From a bacterium (GTDB lineage Bacteria; JAMCPX01), in NCBI GenBank assembly GCA_021789095.1, contig JAJYJX010000048.1, positions 1 to 14,024 of the forward strand: a stretch of 14,024 nt of DNA. The letters are read 5' to 3'. Below are positions 1 to 8,214 of this stretch, piece by piece (the stretch's first letter is position 1; each line of letters starts with the position of its first letter). The notes under the pieces were generated by a model. The model was not told the DNA's origin, ran no database searches, and was given only the letters and a program-made list of their open reading frames with translations. Made by a program: the position numbers and the translations under genes.

Positions 1-2
1 CC

Positions 3-260
3 CCTGAGACACCATCAGGTCAGAGTTATGCTCCTGCGCCAGGGGTAGAGGTCTTTAGAAGGCCTGTCAGCACGAACGGAGGTGTATCAGTTTTCAGAGA
101 AGGCAGGCAGCCTCAGAGCATGCAGATAAACAGGGTTACAAAACCTGGACCTGCTTATACCCAGAAGCATGGTGCAGGCACTTCAAATACCGGGAACCTG
201 AACAGAGGACCTTCCACGCAGAACACTGGCAGCGGTAAGCAGAACATGCAGGGATTCTGA
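3..260 (+). CDS. C-terminal end of an unidentified low-complexity protein (partial)
   Basis: An open frame enters from the left edge and runs 85 codons to a TGA at 258-260. The visible tail is rich in Gly, Pro, Asn, Gln, Ser and Thr with scattered Arg. It starts around SYAPAPGVEVFRRP and ends in a stretch dominated by N, T, G and Q. No domain, membrane segment or catalytic motif is visible, and the composition suggests a disordered extension of an envelope or secreted protein. It is the only plus-strand gene here and converges on the minus-strand operon, with the hairpin at 273-334 between them. I do not recognise the family. The other two plus frames are stopped within the first 60 bases, which supports this frame. 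Coding status is reasonably likely but rests only on an open frame and a plausible terminator. Confidence 0.6.
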   Translation, partial: PETPSGQSYAPAPGVEVFRRPVSTNGGVSVFREGRQPQSMQINRVTKPGPAYTQKHGAGTSNTGNLNRGPSTQNTGSGKQNMQGF

Positions 261-272
261 TTGATTAACCCC

Positions 273-334
273 AAAAATGCAATAAGGAAGTTTGCTCATT
301 ACTCAAACTCCCTTATTTTGCAAATACATTTTTT
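273..334. terminator. Bidirectional intrinsic terminator between convergent genes
   Basis: Arms 279-294 and 304-321 pair as a long stem with one A/C mismatch and a two-base bulge, around a loop of about 9 nt. On the minus strand the stem is followed immediately by ATTTTT (complement of 273-278), which suits termination of the small-exporter/LPS operon ending at 352. On the plus strand a T6 tract lies at 329-334, seven bases past the stem, giving a weaker terminator for the gene ending at 260. The stem is A/T rich, so strength is uncertain. Confidence 0.7.
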
Positions 335-351
335 AGGTTTAACAGAAACTG

Positions 352-822
352 CTAACCTTGCACAAAAGTCCGCAGCAGGTTTTCATAATCTTTCAGAAGG
401 TGCAGCAGAAAAGGCGAGATCCATGCTATGACAGGGGTCAATATTGCCGCACTGATAAGGCTGTACAGTATCATGCGTTTTCTCTCTGCACCGAGAGCCT
501 TGAACATAAGCACAACGGTAAATGTGCCAAGCACGAAAGGACCCAATATCACAGTATAGAGAAGGCCTTTCCCTTCTATAAATTTCGTAATCTTCTTGCT
601 GCGCTTTCTTTCTATATACTGCTTTATACGGGGTATATGTTCAAACCAATCGATGCACAGTATGAGCAATGCTGCCAATATAAAATTGCTTATCCCTGAT
701 GCAATGCATACCCACAGCACCGGCAATCCAAGTCCGATGCCGAGCGGTATGGCAGCACCCCTGCCGGTCAAGGGGTTCAGGGTGGTAAGTACAACTGCAA
801 GCCATTTATCGAACGGGGTCAT
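352..822 (-). CDS. Small multidrug-export-family (PF06695-like) membrane protein
   Basis: This is a 156-aa polytopic inner-membrane protein. The hallmark near the N-terminus, RGAAIPLGIGLGLP (residues 21-34), matches the RGAIP.G...G signature of the family named 'putative small multi-drug export protein'. A second conserved-looking stretch, GPFVLGTFTV (about 94-103), begins the C-terminal half. Hydrophobic segments lie at roughly 5-15, 24-55, 88-109 and 117-143. The frame is open up to 909, but I chose the ATG at 822 because the upstream 29 residues overlap the end of the ATPase gene, are Ser/Cys rich and do not resemble the family. The size then fits the usual length of about 150 aa. No strong Shine-Dalgarno is visible (GGA 11 nt upstream). 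It follows the P-type ATPase by 31 nt and is the last gene before the hairpin. The transport role is a family name, not demonstrated for most members; substrate unknown. Confidence 0.8.
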   Translation of the reverse strand: MTPFDKWLAVVLTTLNPLTGRGAAIPLGIGLGLPVLWVCIASGISNFILAALLILCIDWFEHIPRIKQYIERKRSKKITKFIEGKGLLYTVILGPFVLGTFTVVLMFKALGAERKRMILYSLISAAILTPVIAWISPFLLHLLKDYENLLRTFVQG

Positions 823-853
823 TTTATCATATCCGCACGTATAATAAATACTG

Positions 854-3277
854 TTACAGCTTAAAGAATTTGAACAAATAGTACTTTGGGAAATCAATGA
901 TAAAAGCAAAGGTTATAGAGAACGCAAAAACGATCAGGATCTGACTAAGAGAGACAGATGGAATAAGCAATCCATAGTAACCCAGCAAACCAAAAAGGAG
1001 AACGGTCGCTATACTGAGTATCAATAATGTTGTACCGGGCATAGAAGACCAGAAGTGCCTTCTTTCTCTTACTATTAATACCCTGAACTGACTGTTAAAT
1101 ATAAAGCTAAGAAGCACAATAGAGGTCAATTCATGGAGAGCGGTAAGATGGAAGTATTTTTGCATAAATATTATTATAAGGAGATCTTCAAGTATTAAAA
1201 TGCCGGCTATATATAGAGATGCAAATGTAATGTTTTTTACATTCCATGCATTTGGATTACTTGTTTGCCTTACATTATCTGTAGACAGGGACATGGTTAC
1301 AAAATCGTTTGCAAATATAAGCAGTGCCATACCAAGTAATGAAAGAACAACCTCGTGGAGCCAAAAGAATGCAACAGTAAGCAACCCAATGAATTCTACA
1401 ACCTTGGTAACTTTGTTTATGACCCATGTAAGCATTCTTTGATATGTTTGCCTGCTTATCTTTATCGCATCTATTATAACACCTATGCCGGGCTCTGTAA
1501 GGACTACACTTGCAGATGCCTTGGCAACATCGGTTGCATTACTTACAGCTATACCCATTTCTGCCTGTTTCAATGCCGGTGCATCATTTACGCCGTCGCC
1601 AGTCATACCGACCATATTTTTATGCGACTGCAATAACTTTACAATCCTGTATTTATCTTCAGGATATATCTCAGCAACCCCATCGCTTTCTTCTATCTTC
1701 TTTACCTGTTCATCCTCGCCAAGTTTAACGATATCAGGGAGCCTTATGATTCTATCGCCAAATCCCACTTGTTGAGCTATCTCAGTTGCTATAGCGATAT
1801 TGTCTCCTGTAAGCATTATTGGCTTTATACCAAGTGCCTTTGCTTCAGCTATCATCTGCTTTGCCTCTGCCCTCGGTGGATCCGCAAGTGACAGTAGTCC
1901 CATAAATTCGAGGTTTTTATCATTTTCATCTATAGATTTGGCCACCGCTATAGTTCTTGAACCTTTGCTTGAAAAATCCTTGATTAAGGCATCTATATTT
2001 TTTTTGATCTCTTCATCCATAATCTTACACATAGGTATAACTATCTGATGGGCACCTTTCATTACTTTAAAACGTTTACCATTTGTTTCTACCACAGCCT
2101 CTGCCCTTTTAATGGATGGATTAAAGGGCGTGTAAGAAATCTGACTGTACCCATCGGTATTGACCCGCATGCCTTTTGCATACTCGATAATTGCGAGGTC
2201 TATCGGATCCATACCTTCTTCTTTTGAGACGAGGACTGCCATAGTAACCAGTGACTCTTTTGTGTATCCATGAAACGGAATACCATCCGTAACAAGCAGC
2301 TTGTTCTGGGTTACTGTGCCTGTCTTATCAAGGCATAGAATATCTATAGATGCCGCATCCTCTATTGAATCAAGTCTCGTCACGAGTGCGCCTTTCTTTG
2401 CAAGCTCCATTGCGCCTACAGATTGTACTATTGTAATAACCGCCGGGAGCGCGGCAGGCACAGCCCCCATAAGGAAGATCAAAACAAATATTACCACCTT
2501 CATTGCGCTAACATGCATAAAAAAGGCATACACAGCCACAAGGATCGATGCAGTAATACCGATATACATCATATACCTTACTATGGACATCATGATCTCT
2601 TGCTGATGTGATTTCGGTTTTGCTATTTTGACAAGCTCAGCGGTTTTGCCAAAATATGTATGTACACCTGTATTCAGTACGACGCACCGTGCGCTGCCCC
2701 GCTTTACAACAGAACTTGAATATACGATGCCGGATTGGGACACACTTACAGAAAGCGATTCTCCGGTTAAAACGGATTGATCGATCGAGAGTTCGCCGCT
2801 TATAATCTTCGCATCGGCAGATACTATATCACCCAGTCCGACGGATATTATATCTCCCGGCACGACATCCTTGGCCTTTATGACCGACCATTTACCATCC
2901 CTCAATGCCTTTGCATTAATGGTTAACCTTCCCTTGATAAGCTCTACTGCTTTCTGCGAATTTCTCGAGTGTATATATCCTATAATTGCGTTTGCAGTTA
3001 TAAGCACAAAGATTATTATCCCCTCCAAGTAATGTGACACGGCAAACGAGATTATCATTGCAATTTCAAGCAGCCATGGTATGGGGCCCCAAAATCTTGA
3101 TAAAAAATCCAGGAGTGGATTCTTCTTCTCCTCTTTGATCTCATTGTATCCAAATTGTTGTATACGCCTCTTTGCTTCATTCTCACTGATGCCCTGCTCT
3201 GATGTTGCAAGTAAATCAAAGGTCTTTTCTAAAGGGATAACTTTATACTCGGATGTGTTTTTCACCATTCGTTCCAT
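854..3277 (-). CDS. Plasma-membrane-type H+-transporting P-type ATPase (P3A)
   Basis: This 807-aa P-type ATPase very likely exports protons at the cost of ATP. Visible landmarks are an N-terminal cation-ATPase region; TGES (171-174, actuator dephosphorylation loop); PAALP in M4 (274-278); the phosphorylation site DKTGT with Asp317; the hinge TGDN (490-493); and GDGVNDAP (560-567). In the predicted M6, Asn657-Asp658 sits where plant and fungal H+-ATPases carry the proton-binding Asp of their ND motif. There are no N-terminal CxxC metal-binding domains and no CPx motif in M4, which argues against a heavy-metal pump. The long C-terminal autoinhibitory domain of plant and yeast enzymes is absent, as in archaeal and bacterial homologues of about 800 aa. 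The first ATG (3277) has little ribosome-site support; the ATG three codons later, preceded by GGAACGA, is an alternative. It begins 12 nt after the GT9 gene ending at 3290, implying cotranscription. H+ specificity is inferred from family resemblance. Confidence 0.9.
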   Translation of the reverse strand: MERMVKNTSEYKVIPLEKTFDLLATSEQGISENEAKRRIQQFGYNEIKEEKKNPLLDFLSRFWGPIPWLLEIAMIISFAVSHYLEGIIIFVLITANAIIGYIHSRNSQKAVELIKGRLTINAKALRDGKWSVIKAKDVVPGDIISVGLGDIVSADAKIISGELSIDQSVLTGESLSVSVSQSGIVYSSSVVKRGSARCVVLNTGVHTYFGKTAELVKIAKPKSHQQEIMMSIVRYMMYIGITASILVAVYAFFMHVSAMKVVIFVLIFLMGAVPAALPAVITIVQSVGAMELAKKGALVTRLDSIEDAASIDILCLDKTGTVTQNKLLVTDGIPFHGYTKESLVTMAVLVSKEEGMDPIDLAIIEYAKGMRVNTDGYSQISYTPFNPSIKRAEAVVETNGKRFKVMKGAHQIVIPMCKIMDEEIKKNIDALIKDFSSKGSRTIAVAKSIDENDKNLEFMGLLSLADPPRAEAKQMIAEAKALGIKPIMLTGDNIAIATEIAQQVGFGDRIIRLPDIVKLGEDEQVKKIEESDGVAEIYPEDKYRIVKLLQSHKNMVGMTGDGVNDAPALKQAEMGIAVSNATDVAKASASVVLTEPGIGVIIDAIKISRQTYQRMLTWVINKVTKVVEFIGLLTVAFFWLHEVVLSLLGMALLIFANDFVTMSLSTDNVRQTSNPNAWNVKNITFASLYIAGILILEDLLIIIFMQKYFHLTALHELTSIVLLSFIFNSQFRVLIVRERRHFWSSMPGTTLLILSIATVLLFGLLGYYGLLIPSVSLSQILIVFAFSITFAFIIDFPKYYLFKFFKL

Positions 3278-3289
3278 AACAATCTCGAC

Positions 3290-4336
3290 TTACACAGAGC
3301 TTTTTTGATCCTTTTTAACCCTTTCATAAAGCCCCTGGGCAAGGATTAACACCTCATCTGGCTGGATCGCATCGAGGCATTTCAGGTTGTATTTACAGGT
3401 GCTCGGCGTGCATTTGCCGCAATCTACATCCTTTTTTATCCATACGTTAAGCGGGCTGTTGGGCGGCTCCCAGCTGACAGGATCGCTTGGTCCATGAACC
3501 GTAACCGTCGGTGTTCCCATTGCAACGGCAATGTGTTTTATGCCGTTATCATTGCCTATATGCATATCTGCACGACATATCAGCGCTGCAAGCTCTTTTA
3601 TTGTCTGCGTCTGGGGCGACAGGAACGGTTTCTGCTTCATCATATACATGATCTGCTGGACATAGGTCTTCTCGCCGGGACCCCATAAAAAGATCAAACT
3701 GGCGCCGAGCCTGCTGATAAGCATATCGGCGAGCACGGCAAACTTCTCCGGCTGCCACTGTTTATAAGCCCTCCTGCTGACAGGAGAGATCGTTATAACC
3801 GGCCCCCCGTTCCTCCTGACGCTGTTGAGGAATTCCGAAGCAAACCTGTGCGCCGCCTCAGGAACAAACAGGTCGAGCCCGAAACCATCTCCTTGTATGC
3901 CCACAGTCTTGAGCAGGTCGTATTTAAAATCAACGCTGTATTTAGGGGACGGATCTCTTTTTACGATAACATTGTACGCGTATTTACGGAACCTGAGGTC
4001 ATAACCGATCCTGTGTTTTGCATCTGAAAACCATGTGATGAACGCTGTTCTTGGATTACACAGATAATCAAGCACGACCTCAAACCTTCTTTTCTTTATG
4101 CTGAGCAGGAACCTGGTATAATCTCCCACAGGCATGGACTTATCAAGCAGCATGATCTCATCCAGATAAGCATTATACGTAAAAACATGGTAGTTTGAAG
4201 GGACGGTAAGAAAAGCGATATAAGCATCGGGCGTGTTCTTTTTTATGCTCCGTATGACCGGCGTAGTAAGGAGATTGTCTCCGATCTGTCCCGTGTGCAC
4301 GATTAAAAATCCCCTGCTTCCCTTTACCGATTCCAT
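3290..4336 (-). CDS. Glycosyltransferase family 9 (heptosyltransferase-like)
   Basis: A 348-aa cytoplasmic GT-B fold enzyme of the ADP-heptose:LPS heptosyltransferase family, expected to transfer heptose or a related sugar to the growing LPS core. The N-terminal motif HTGQIGDNLLTTPV (14-27) contains the conserved Gly-Asp whose Asp acts as catalytic base in WaaC-type enzymes. The C-terminal nucleotide-binding half has ISPVSRRAYKQW (183-194) and GNDNGIKHIAVAMGTPTV (261-278). The tail carries four cysteines, 306, 309, 314 and 320, followed by LDAI; all four GT9 proteins here share this pattern. AAGGGA lies upstream of the ATG. It starts 22 nt after the GT4 gene and precedes the H+-ATPase by 12 nt. 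Acceptor position cannot be assigned from sequence. Confidence 0.88.
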   Translation of the reverse strand: MESVKGSRGFLIVHTGQIGDNLLTTPVIRSIKKNTPDAYIAFLTVPSNYHVFTYNAYLDEIMLLDKSMPVGDYTRFLLSIKKRRFEVVLDYLCNPRTAFITWFSDAKHRIGYDLRFRKYAYNVIVKRDPSPKYSVDFKYDLLKTVGIQGDGFGLDLFVPEAAHRFASEFLNSVRRNGGPVITISPVSRRAYKQWQPEKFAVLADMLISRLGASLIFLWGPGEKTYVQQIMYMMKQKPFLSPQTQTIKELAALICRADMHIGNDNGIKHIAVAMGTPTVTVHGPSDPVSWEPPNSPLNVWIKKDVDCGKCTPSTCKYNLKCLDAIQPDEVLILAQGLYERVKKDQKSSV

Positions 4337-4358
4337 CCCTAGATCCCTTAGTCCCTTC

Positions 4359-5477
4359 TTATCTCTTCCAGCCTATAACTTCTGAGTAGAAAAGCTCGGT
4401 TGATTCTGCAAAGGAATTTATCGAGAACTTCTGCTCCGCAAGTTTACGAGCACTGTAACCAAAAACCTCCCTTAACTCTCTGTCCTTTAACAGCTTAATA
4501 ACCGCGTCTGCCAGTGCAACAAAATCCCCCGGTTTTAATACAAATCCCGTCTTCCTGTTCTCTATCAGCTCGGATACATCACCCACATCCGATCCGACAA
4601 CAGGCACACCGCATGCCATGTATTCAAGCGTTATGCGCGAATGATTTTCAGAGCCGGTTGAGCTGACAATACCGATATCAAGGCAGTTTATCAGTTCTTC
4701 CACATTATCAACGTAGTCAAGGAATACCGTCCTTTCAAGCACACCTGCACTTGCTGCCATATCCCTGAGAGCATCCAGAGAAACAGTATCGTTAACGCCT
4801 GCCGTAACGAAAAAGGTATTCTCGATCTCGCTTTGAATAATATGGGCGGACTTGAAGAATACATCGTATCCCTTGACAGGCGATCGCCTTGCTATATTCC
4901 CCACAACAAGGGCATCCCGGGGTATGTTAAAGCGCCGCCTTTCCCCGGTTTTGTCTCCAATCTGTTTAAACCGGCCCGTATCAACACCTGCATGTATTAT
5001 CTTTACCCTGTTTTCCGGTAAATCGGTGAACGAAAGTACCTCGCACTGATCTGCTATATTTGCGACTATAATGCCGTTCACGCTCCTGTACGAGAATTTG
5101 TTGAAAGGATAATGTTTGATCTTCCTTGAATCGACTCGCGTCCTTATCAGCTTGTACCTGAGGTTAAACAACGCCCTTGCAGCAATGAACATGGTCTGCG
5201 CATGGGCAGTATGGACGTTCACGATCTGGGCATCGTTGTAAACCGTCCTGAAGGCGTTCTTTATATTGAAAAGATCCCCTATAAAATGCGACGCCCTGAA
5301 GTTAAGCACTGTATCGACCTGAAGATTGCATTCAACCGCCTTCTTGCAAGAAGGTGTACCCTCCTCGCACATCACTGTTATATTGTGTCCTCTCTTTGCC
5401 ATGGCATCCGAAATTGTAACGCAGTATTCTGCTGATGCGTTCCACCACGGCACATTTATAACTTCCACGACCCTCAT
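4359..5477 (-). CDS. Glycosyltransferase family 4 (GT-B, retaining)
   Basis: A 372-aa glycosyltransferase with the two-domain GT4 layout, probably adding a hexose or similar sugar to the LPS core or an attached glycan from a nucleotide-sugar donor. The N-terminal acceptor domain includes a His in NVHTAHAQ (87-94). The donor domain begins near VVGNIARRSPVKGYDVF (191-207), with the Arg and Lys that contact the donor diphosphate. It has the diagnostic E-x7-E pair Glu277 and Glu285 in GSENHSRITLEYMACGVPVV (275-294). The ATG abuts the TAG of the preceding gene (5478-5480) with no spacer, so translation is probably coupled. It is followed 22 nt later by a GT9 gene. Sugar and linkage are unknown. 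Confidence 0.9.
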   Translation of the reverse strand: MRVVEVINVPWWNASAEYCVTISDAMAKRGHNITVMCEEGTPSCKKAVECNLQVDTVLNFRASHFIGDLFNIKNAFRTVYNDAQIVNVHTAHAQTMFIAARALFNLRYKLIRTRVDSRKIKHYPFNKFSYRSVNGIIVANIADQCEVLSFTDLPENRVKIIHAGVDTGRFKQIGDKTGERRRFNIPRDALVVGNIARRSPVKGYDVFFKSAHIIQSEIENTFFVTAGVNDTVSLDALRDMAASAGVLERTVFLDYVDNVEELINCLDIGIVSSTGSENHSRITLEYMACGVPVVGSDVGDVSELIENRKTGFVLKPGDFVALADAVIKLLKDRELREVFGYSARKLAEQKFSINSFAESTELFYSEVIGWKR

Positions 5478-6245
5478 CTATCCCTCTGTCTCTTTATCCC
5501 TCTGCCCCGTCTCCCATGTCTTTGCATACTTCACAAACACATGGAAGGCGGATACACACGCAGCTATGAACCCCTGCATGCCGTCCATAAATCCTTTCTT
5601 TATAAAAAACATTTTCATGAACATACCCCAAGAATGCACTATCATATCAATGCAACCGACGTACCTTCCGGATTTTATCAATTCCAATGAAGCCGAATCC
5701 GTAAAATAATCGAGCTTCTTTATATGGTGTGAAAGGCTCCTGAAAGAATGGTGAAGTATATCGCCTTTTAACATGCAGACCCTGCCTTTTACTTCAAGCA
5801 CATCGTGGGGCTCAAGTCCTCCCCATGTTGCAGAGCCCTTCCTGACAAGCCTTATCTTTCTGTCGGGGTACCAGCCCGAGTGCGTCATCCATCTGCCAAG
5901 GTAGTATGTTTTCCTGGGCATTGAATAAGCTGTACAGTAATTGCCCTTTGTGCCAAGTACAGTTTTTATTTCTGCAATCAATTGCTCCGACAGCCGTTCG
6001 TCGGCATCCAGTGAAAGTACCCAGTCCCTTGTTGCGAGTGTCAGCGCGTAGTTTTTCTGCGGTATGAACCCGTCCCACTTTCTGCTGTAGATCCTGTCGG
6101 TATAAGACCTGCAGATCTCCACTGTCTGATCGGTGCTGAAAGCGTCGACAATGATGATCTCCCGGGCCCAGACAACAGACTCAAGGCATTGCCTGATCCT
6201 GTCCTGTTCATTCTGAGTAACAATTACTACCGACAGTTCTTCCAT
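5478..6245 (-). CDS. Glycosyltransferase family 2, WaaE/KdtX-like
   Basis: A 255-aa inverting GT-A enzyme resembling the WaaE/KdtX group, which adds a beta-glucose to the inner-core heptose in some enterobacteria. The fold begins with LSVVIVTQNE (4-13). It then shows IIIVDAFSTDQT (30-41) and the metal/nucleotide-binding DxD in SLDADE (Asp80, Asp82). The middle segment has YYLGRWMTHSGWYPD and IRLVRKG, characteristic of this subgroup. A hydrophobic/amphipathic region around 195-245 may attach it to the inner membrane. TAA of the upstream GT9 gene, two bases, then this ATG: spacing is essentially continuous. Family assignment is solid; exact donor and acceptor are inferred by similarity from memory. 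Confidence 0.88.
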   Translation of the reverse strand: MEELSVVIVTQNEQDRIRQCLESVVWAREIIIVDAFSTDQTVEICRSYTDRIYSRKWDGFIPQKNYALTLATRDWVLSLDADERLSEQLIAEIKTVLGTKGNYCTAYSMPRKTYYLGRWMTHSGWYPDRKIRLVRKGSATWGGLEPHDVLEVKGRVCMLKGDILHHSFRSLSHHIKKLDYFTDSASLELIKSGRYVGCIDMIVHSWGMFMKMFFIKKGFMDGMQGFIAACVSAFHVFVKYAKTWETGQRDKETEG

Positions 6246-6247
6246 AG

Positions 6248-7261
6248 TTATATCTCAAAGCCGGGGCGTGGTGCCAGCTTCAGCAGCCTCGAAACCGCAA
6301 ACTCTACCTCATCCACGGTAATGTTATCCATGCACCTGTGGTGGCTGTATATACATACGTTTGATCCATGCAGGCTGCACGGCCTGCACGGCAGCGATTT
6401 TTCAATAACAATACTTTTTGCACTTTTAGGGAAAAACCCAAACTCTTTTGTAGTAGGACCGAACATTGCAACAACAGGTGTCCCGGCGGCCTCTGCAAGA
6501 TGCATAAGACCGGTGTCGCCGCTTACAAATACATCCATCATTGAAATGGCATAGCCGATTTCCCTTAACAGGTAATTTGATGTGTCCAGGGCTTTTAAGT
6601 CTGGCGCCTGGGCCATCAACGCTTCCCTGTCCTTTTCATCTCCCTTGCCGAATACAAAAACTGCATCAAATGATTCCCTTCCAAAATTCCTGGCAAGTTC
6701 GATGTACCGTCCGATGTCCCATTTCTTTGTATCCCACTTCGCTCCTGGTGCAATGCCGACTATAATTTCTTTGTCAACGCCGGCATCCTTTAATATATGG
6801 TAACCCGTGTTTCTGTCCTTACGGCTTATCGGGAACCATGGTGTTTCCGGTATGTCTTTAAAACCGAAGATATCCATATACCGTTCGATAACAGAAGGAA
6901 ACGATGATATTTTCAGACCTGATTTCACAAGAACCCTTCGTGCAAATGTTCCTTTTTTGTACCTTTTCCTGGAGCCAGCCTTTAAGAAGGGCGTAATCGC
7001 TACGGTCCTTAGACTTGCATGCAGGTCAGCCACTATATCATAGCCCTGCTCGTTGACCTTTCTTGCAAACGGTATGGTGCCTTTATCATCAAGATAGACA
7101 ACCTTGGCAAAAGGTGACGGAGGGGTAAACAGGTCCCTGTACTCAAGCTTTGTGCCGAGATCTACATGGGCATCGGGGTATTCCTTTTTTAAGGCCAGTG
7201 CAACAGGCATTGTCAGTATTACGTCACCGAGGGAACTGAATCTTAGGATCAGCACTTTCAT
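6248..7261 (-). CDS. Glycosyltransferase family 9 (heptosyltransferase-like)
   Basis: A 337-aa ADP-heptose:LPS heptosyltransferase-family protein. MKVLILRFSSLGDVILTMPV (1-20) is the textbook GT9 start with Gly12-Asp13. The donor-binding half has IVGIAPGAKWDTKKWDIGRY (167-186) and VSGDTGLMHLAEAAGTPVVA (246-265), followed by MFGPT. The C-terminal cysteine cluster is at 292, 295, 303 and 310 (PCRPC, then C, then RCMDNI). Its ATG overlaps the TGA of the radical SAM gene by four bases (ATGA, 7258-7261), a translational-coupling arrangement. The extended SGDTGLMHLA motif is closest to classical LPS heptosyltransferases, so it is a good candidate for heptose I or II transfer, but the residue evidence does not separate them. 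Confidence 0.9.
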   Translation of the reverse strand: MKVLILRFSSLGDVILTMPVALALKKEYPDAHVDLGTKLEYRDLFTPPSPFAKVVYLDDKGTIPFARKVNEQGYDIVADLHASLRTVAITPFLKAGSRKRYKKGTFARRVLVKSGLKISSFPSVIERYMDIFGFKDIPETPWFPISRKDRNTGYHILKDAGVDKEIIVGIAPGAKWDTKKWDIGRYIELARNFGRESFDAVFVFGKGDEKDREALMAQAPDLKALDTSNYLLREIGYAISMMDVFVSGDTGLMHLAEAAGTPVVAMFGPTTKEFGFFPKSAKSIVIEKSLPCRPCSLHGSNVCIYSHHRCMDNITVDEVEFAVSRLLKLAPRPGFEI

Positions 7262-8214
7262 TCGTGGAACAGATTGGCCCAGAAGCTATCGCTCTGAAAA
7301 ACGAACTCATTGCACCTGCTGCATATGGGTATTTCACCGTGCCTGCCGCGGAGGTGCAGGTCCCTTAACTGCTCCATCTCCTTGCCCTGCCAGATCTGCT
7401 CTATTGTTTGTTCCATAATGCTGCCGACAACAAGGGTGGCATTGAAATCCATGCAGCAGAATGCAACACTGCCATCGAAATTTATAACCATTTCCCTCCA
7501 CGGATTCTTACAGGGGAATAAAAATCCTTCCGCATCATTCCTGCCGGTATTCCTGTCCGGGAATACGCCGGTCCATGTATTGTAATGGTTGATATAAACG
7601 GTATCGGCATAGCCGGTCCAGATCTTTTTGAATGGTTTTACCTCTGCGTGCGTAATGTCCATATCGATGATCGTAACCGAAACCTTTACACCAGAATGTA
7701 ACTTATTACGCTTGTCCAGAAAATGTTTTATGTTGTTCGTTACCGTTTCAAAATTTAACTGTTTTCTTACTGCCCCATATGTCGCACCGGTTGCACCGTC
7801 TATGTCTATATTGACCACATCTATGCCGGACAGGAGCAGCTCATCTGCAAGCTTGTCGTTCAGGAGCTGGGCATTTGTGCTGAGATTAAGCTCCACGTCA
7901 GGCAGGGACTCTCTTATATATTTTATGATCTCTATAAGCTTTGGGTGCAGCAATGATTCGCCGAACCCGAATACGTTAAGCTTTTTCAGAGGCTTTTTGT
8001 AGGCATCCCTGCACAGCATCTCTACAACGTCCATGCTTATATTGCCTATCTTCCTTGTAAGCTGGTCTCTCGGGCACATTACGCATTTTGCATTGCATGC
8101 ATTGGTCAGCTCAAGGGATATAAGCTTCGGGAACTTCAACCTGCGCTTTATAATGAAATCCCTTACAGGTTTTCTCAGCGGGCCTGCCAGTCTGATAGCT
8201 TTGTTAAACTGCAA
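7258..8214 (-). CDS. Radical SAM protein with SPASM domain
   Basis: A 318-aa radical SAM enzyme. The [4Fe-4S]/AdoMet site is C40-x3-C44-x2-C47 (ACNAKCVMC), followed by FGFGES (82-87) at the 'GGE' position and NLSTNA (110-115). A C-terminal SPASM-type auxiliary cluster region has Cys235 (FPCKNPWREM), NFDGSVAFCCMDF (Cys253, Cys254), VVGSI, IEQIWQG and CSRC (298-301). The start is TTG at 8214: GGAGGG lies five bases upstream and no in-frame ATG precedes the cluster motif. It overlaps the preceding GT9 gene by 11 nt and the next by 4 nt, so it is firmly embedded in the LPS operon. SPASM proteins of this length act on peptides, sugars or aminoglycosides; the substrate here is unknown. A role in modifying a core sugar or a glycan-linked group is only an inference from position. 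Confidence 0.92.
   Translation of the reverse strand: MQFNKAIRLAGPLRKPVRDFIIKRRLKFPKLISLELTNACNAKCVMCPRDQLTRKIGNISMDVVEMLCRDAYKKPLKKLNVFGFGESLLHPKLIEIIKYIRESLPDVELNLSTNAQLLNDKLADELLLSGIDVVNIDIDGATGATYGAVRKQLNFETVTNNIKHFLDKRNKLHSGVKVSVTIIDMDITHAEVKPFKKIWTGYADTVYINHYNTWTGVFPDRNTGRNDAEGFLFPCKNPWREMVINFDGSVAFCCMDFNATLVVGSIMEQTIEQIWQGKEMEQLRDLHLRGRHGEIPICSRCNEFVFQSDSFWANLFHE

Noticed and set aside
823-909. N-terminal extension of the small exporter (start at 909)
   Set aside because: The extra 29 residues overlap the ATPase gene and do not resemble the family; the ATG at 822 gives the usual family length.
1200-2611. Plus-strand open frames of 60-100 codons opposite the ATPase gene
   Set aside because: They lie antisense to a gene with complete family motifs, overlap one another in several frames and show no recognisable protein; shadows of the real gene.
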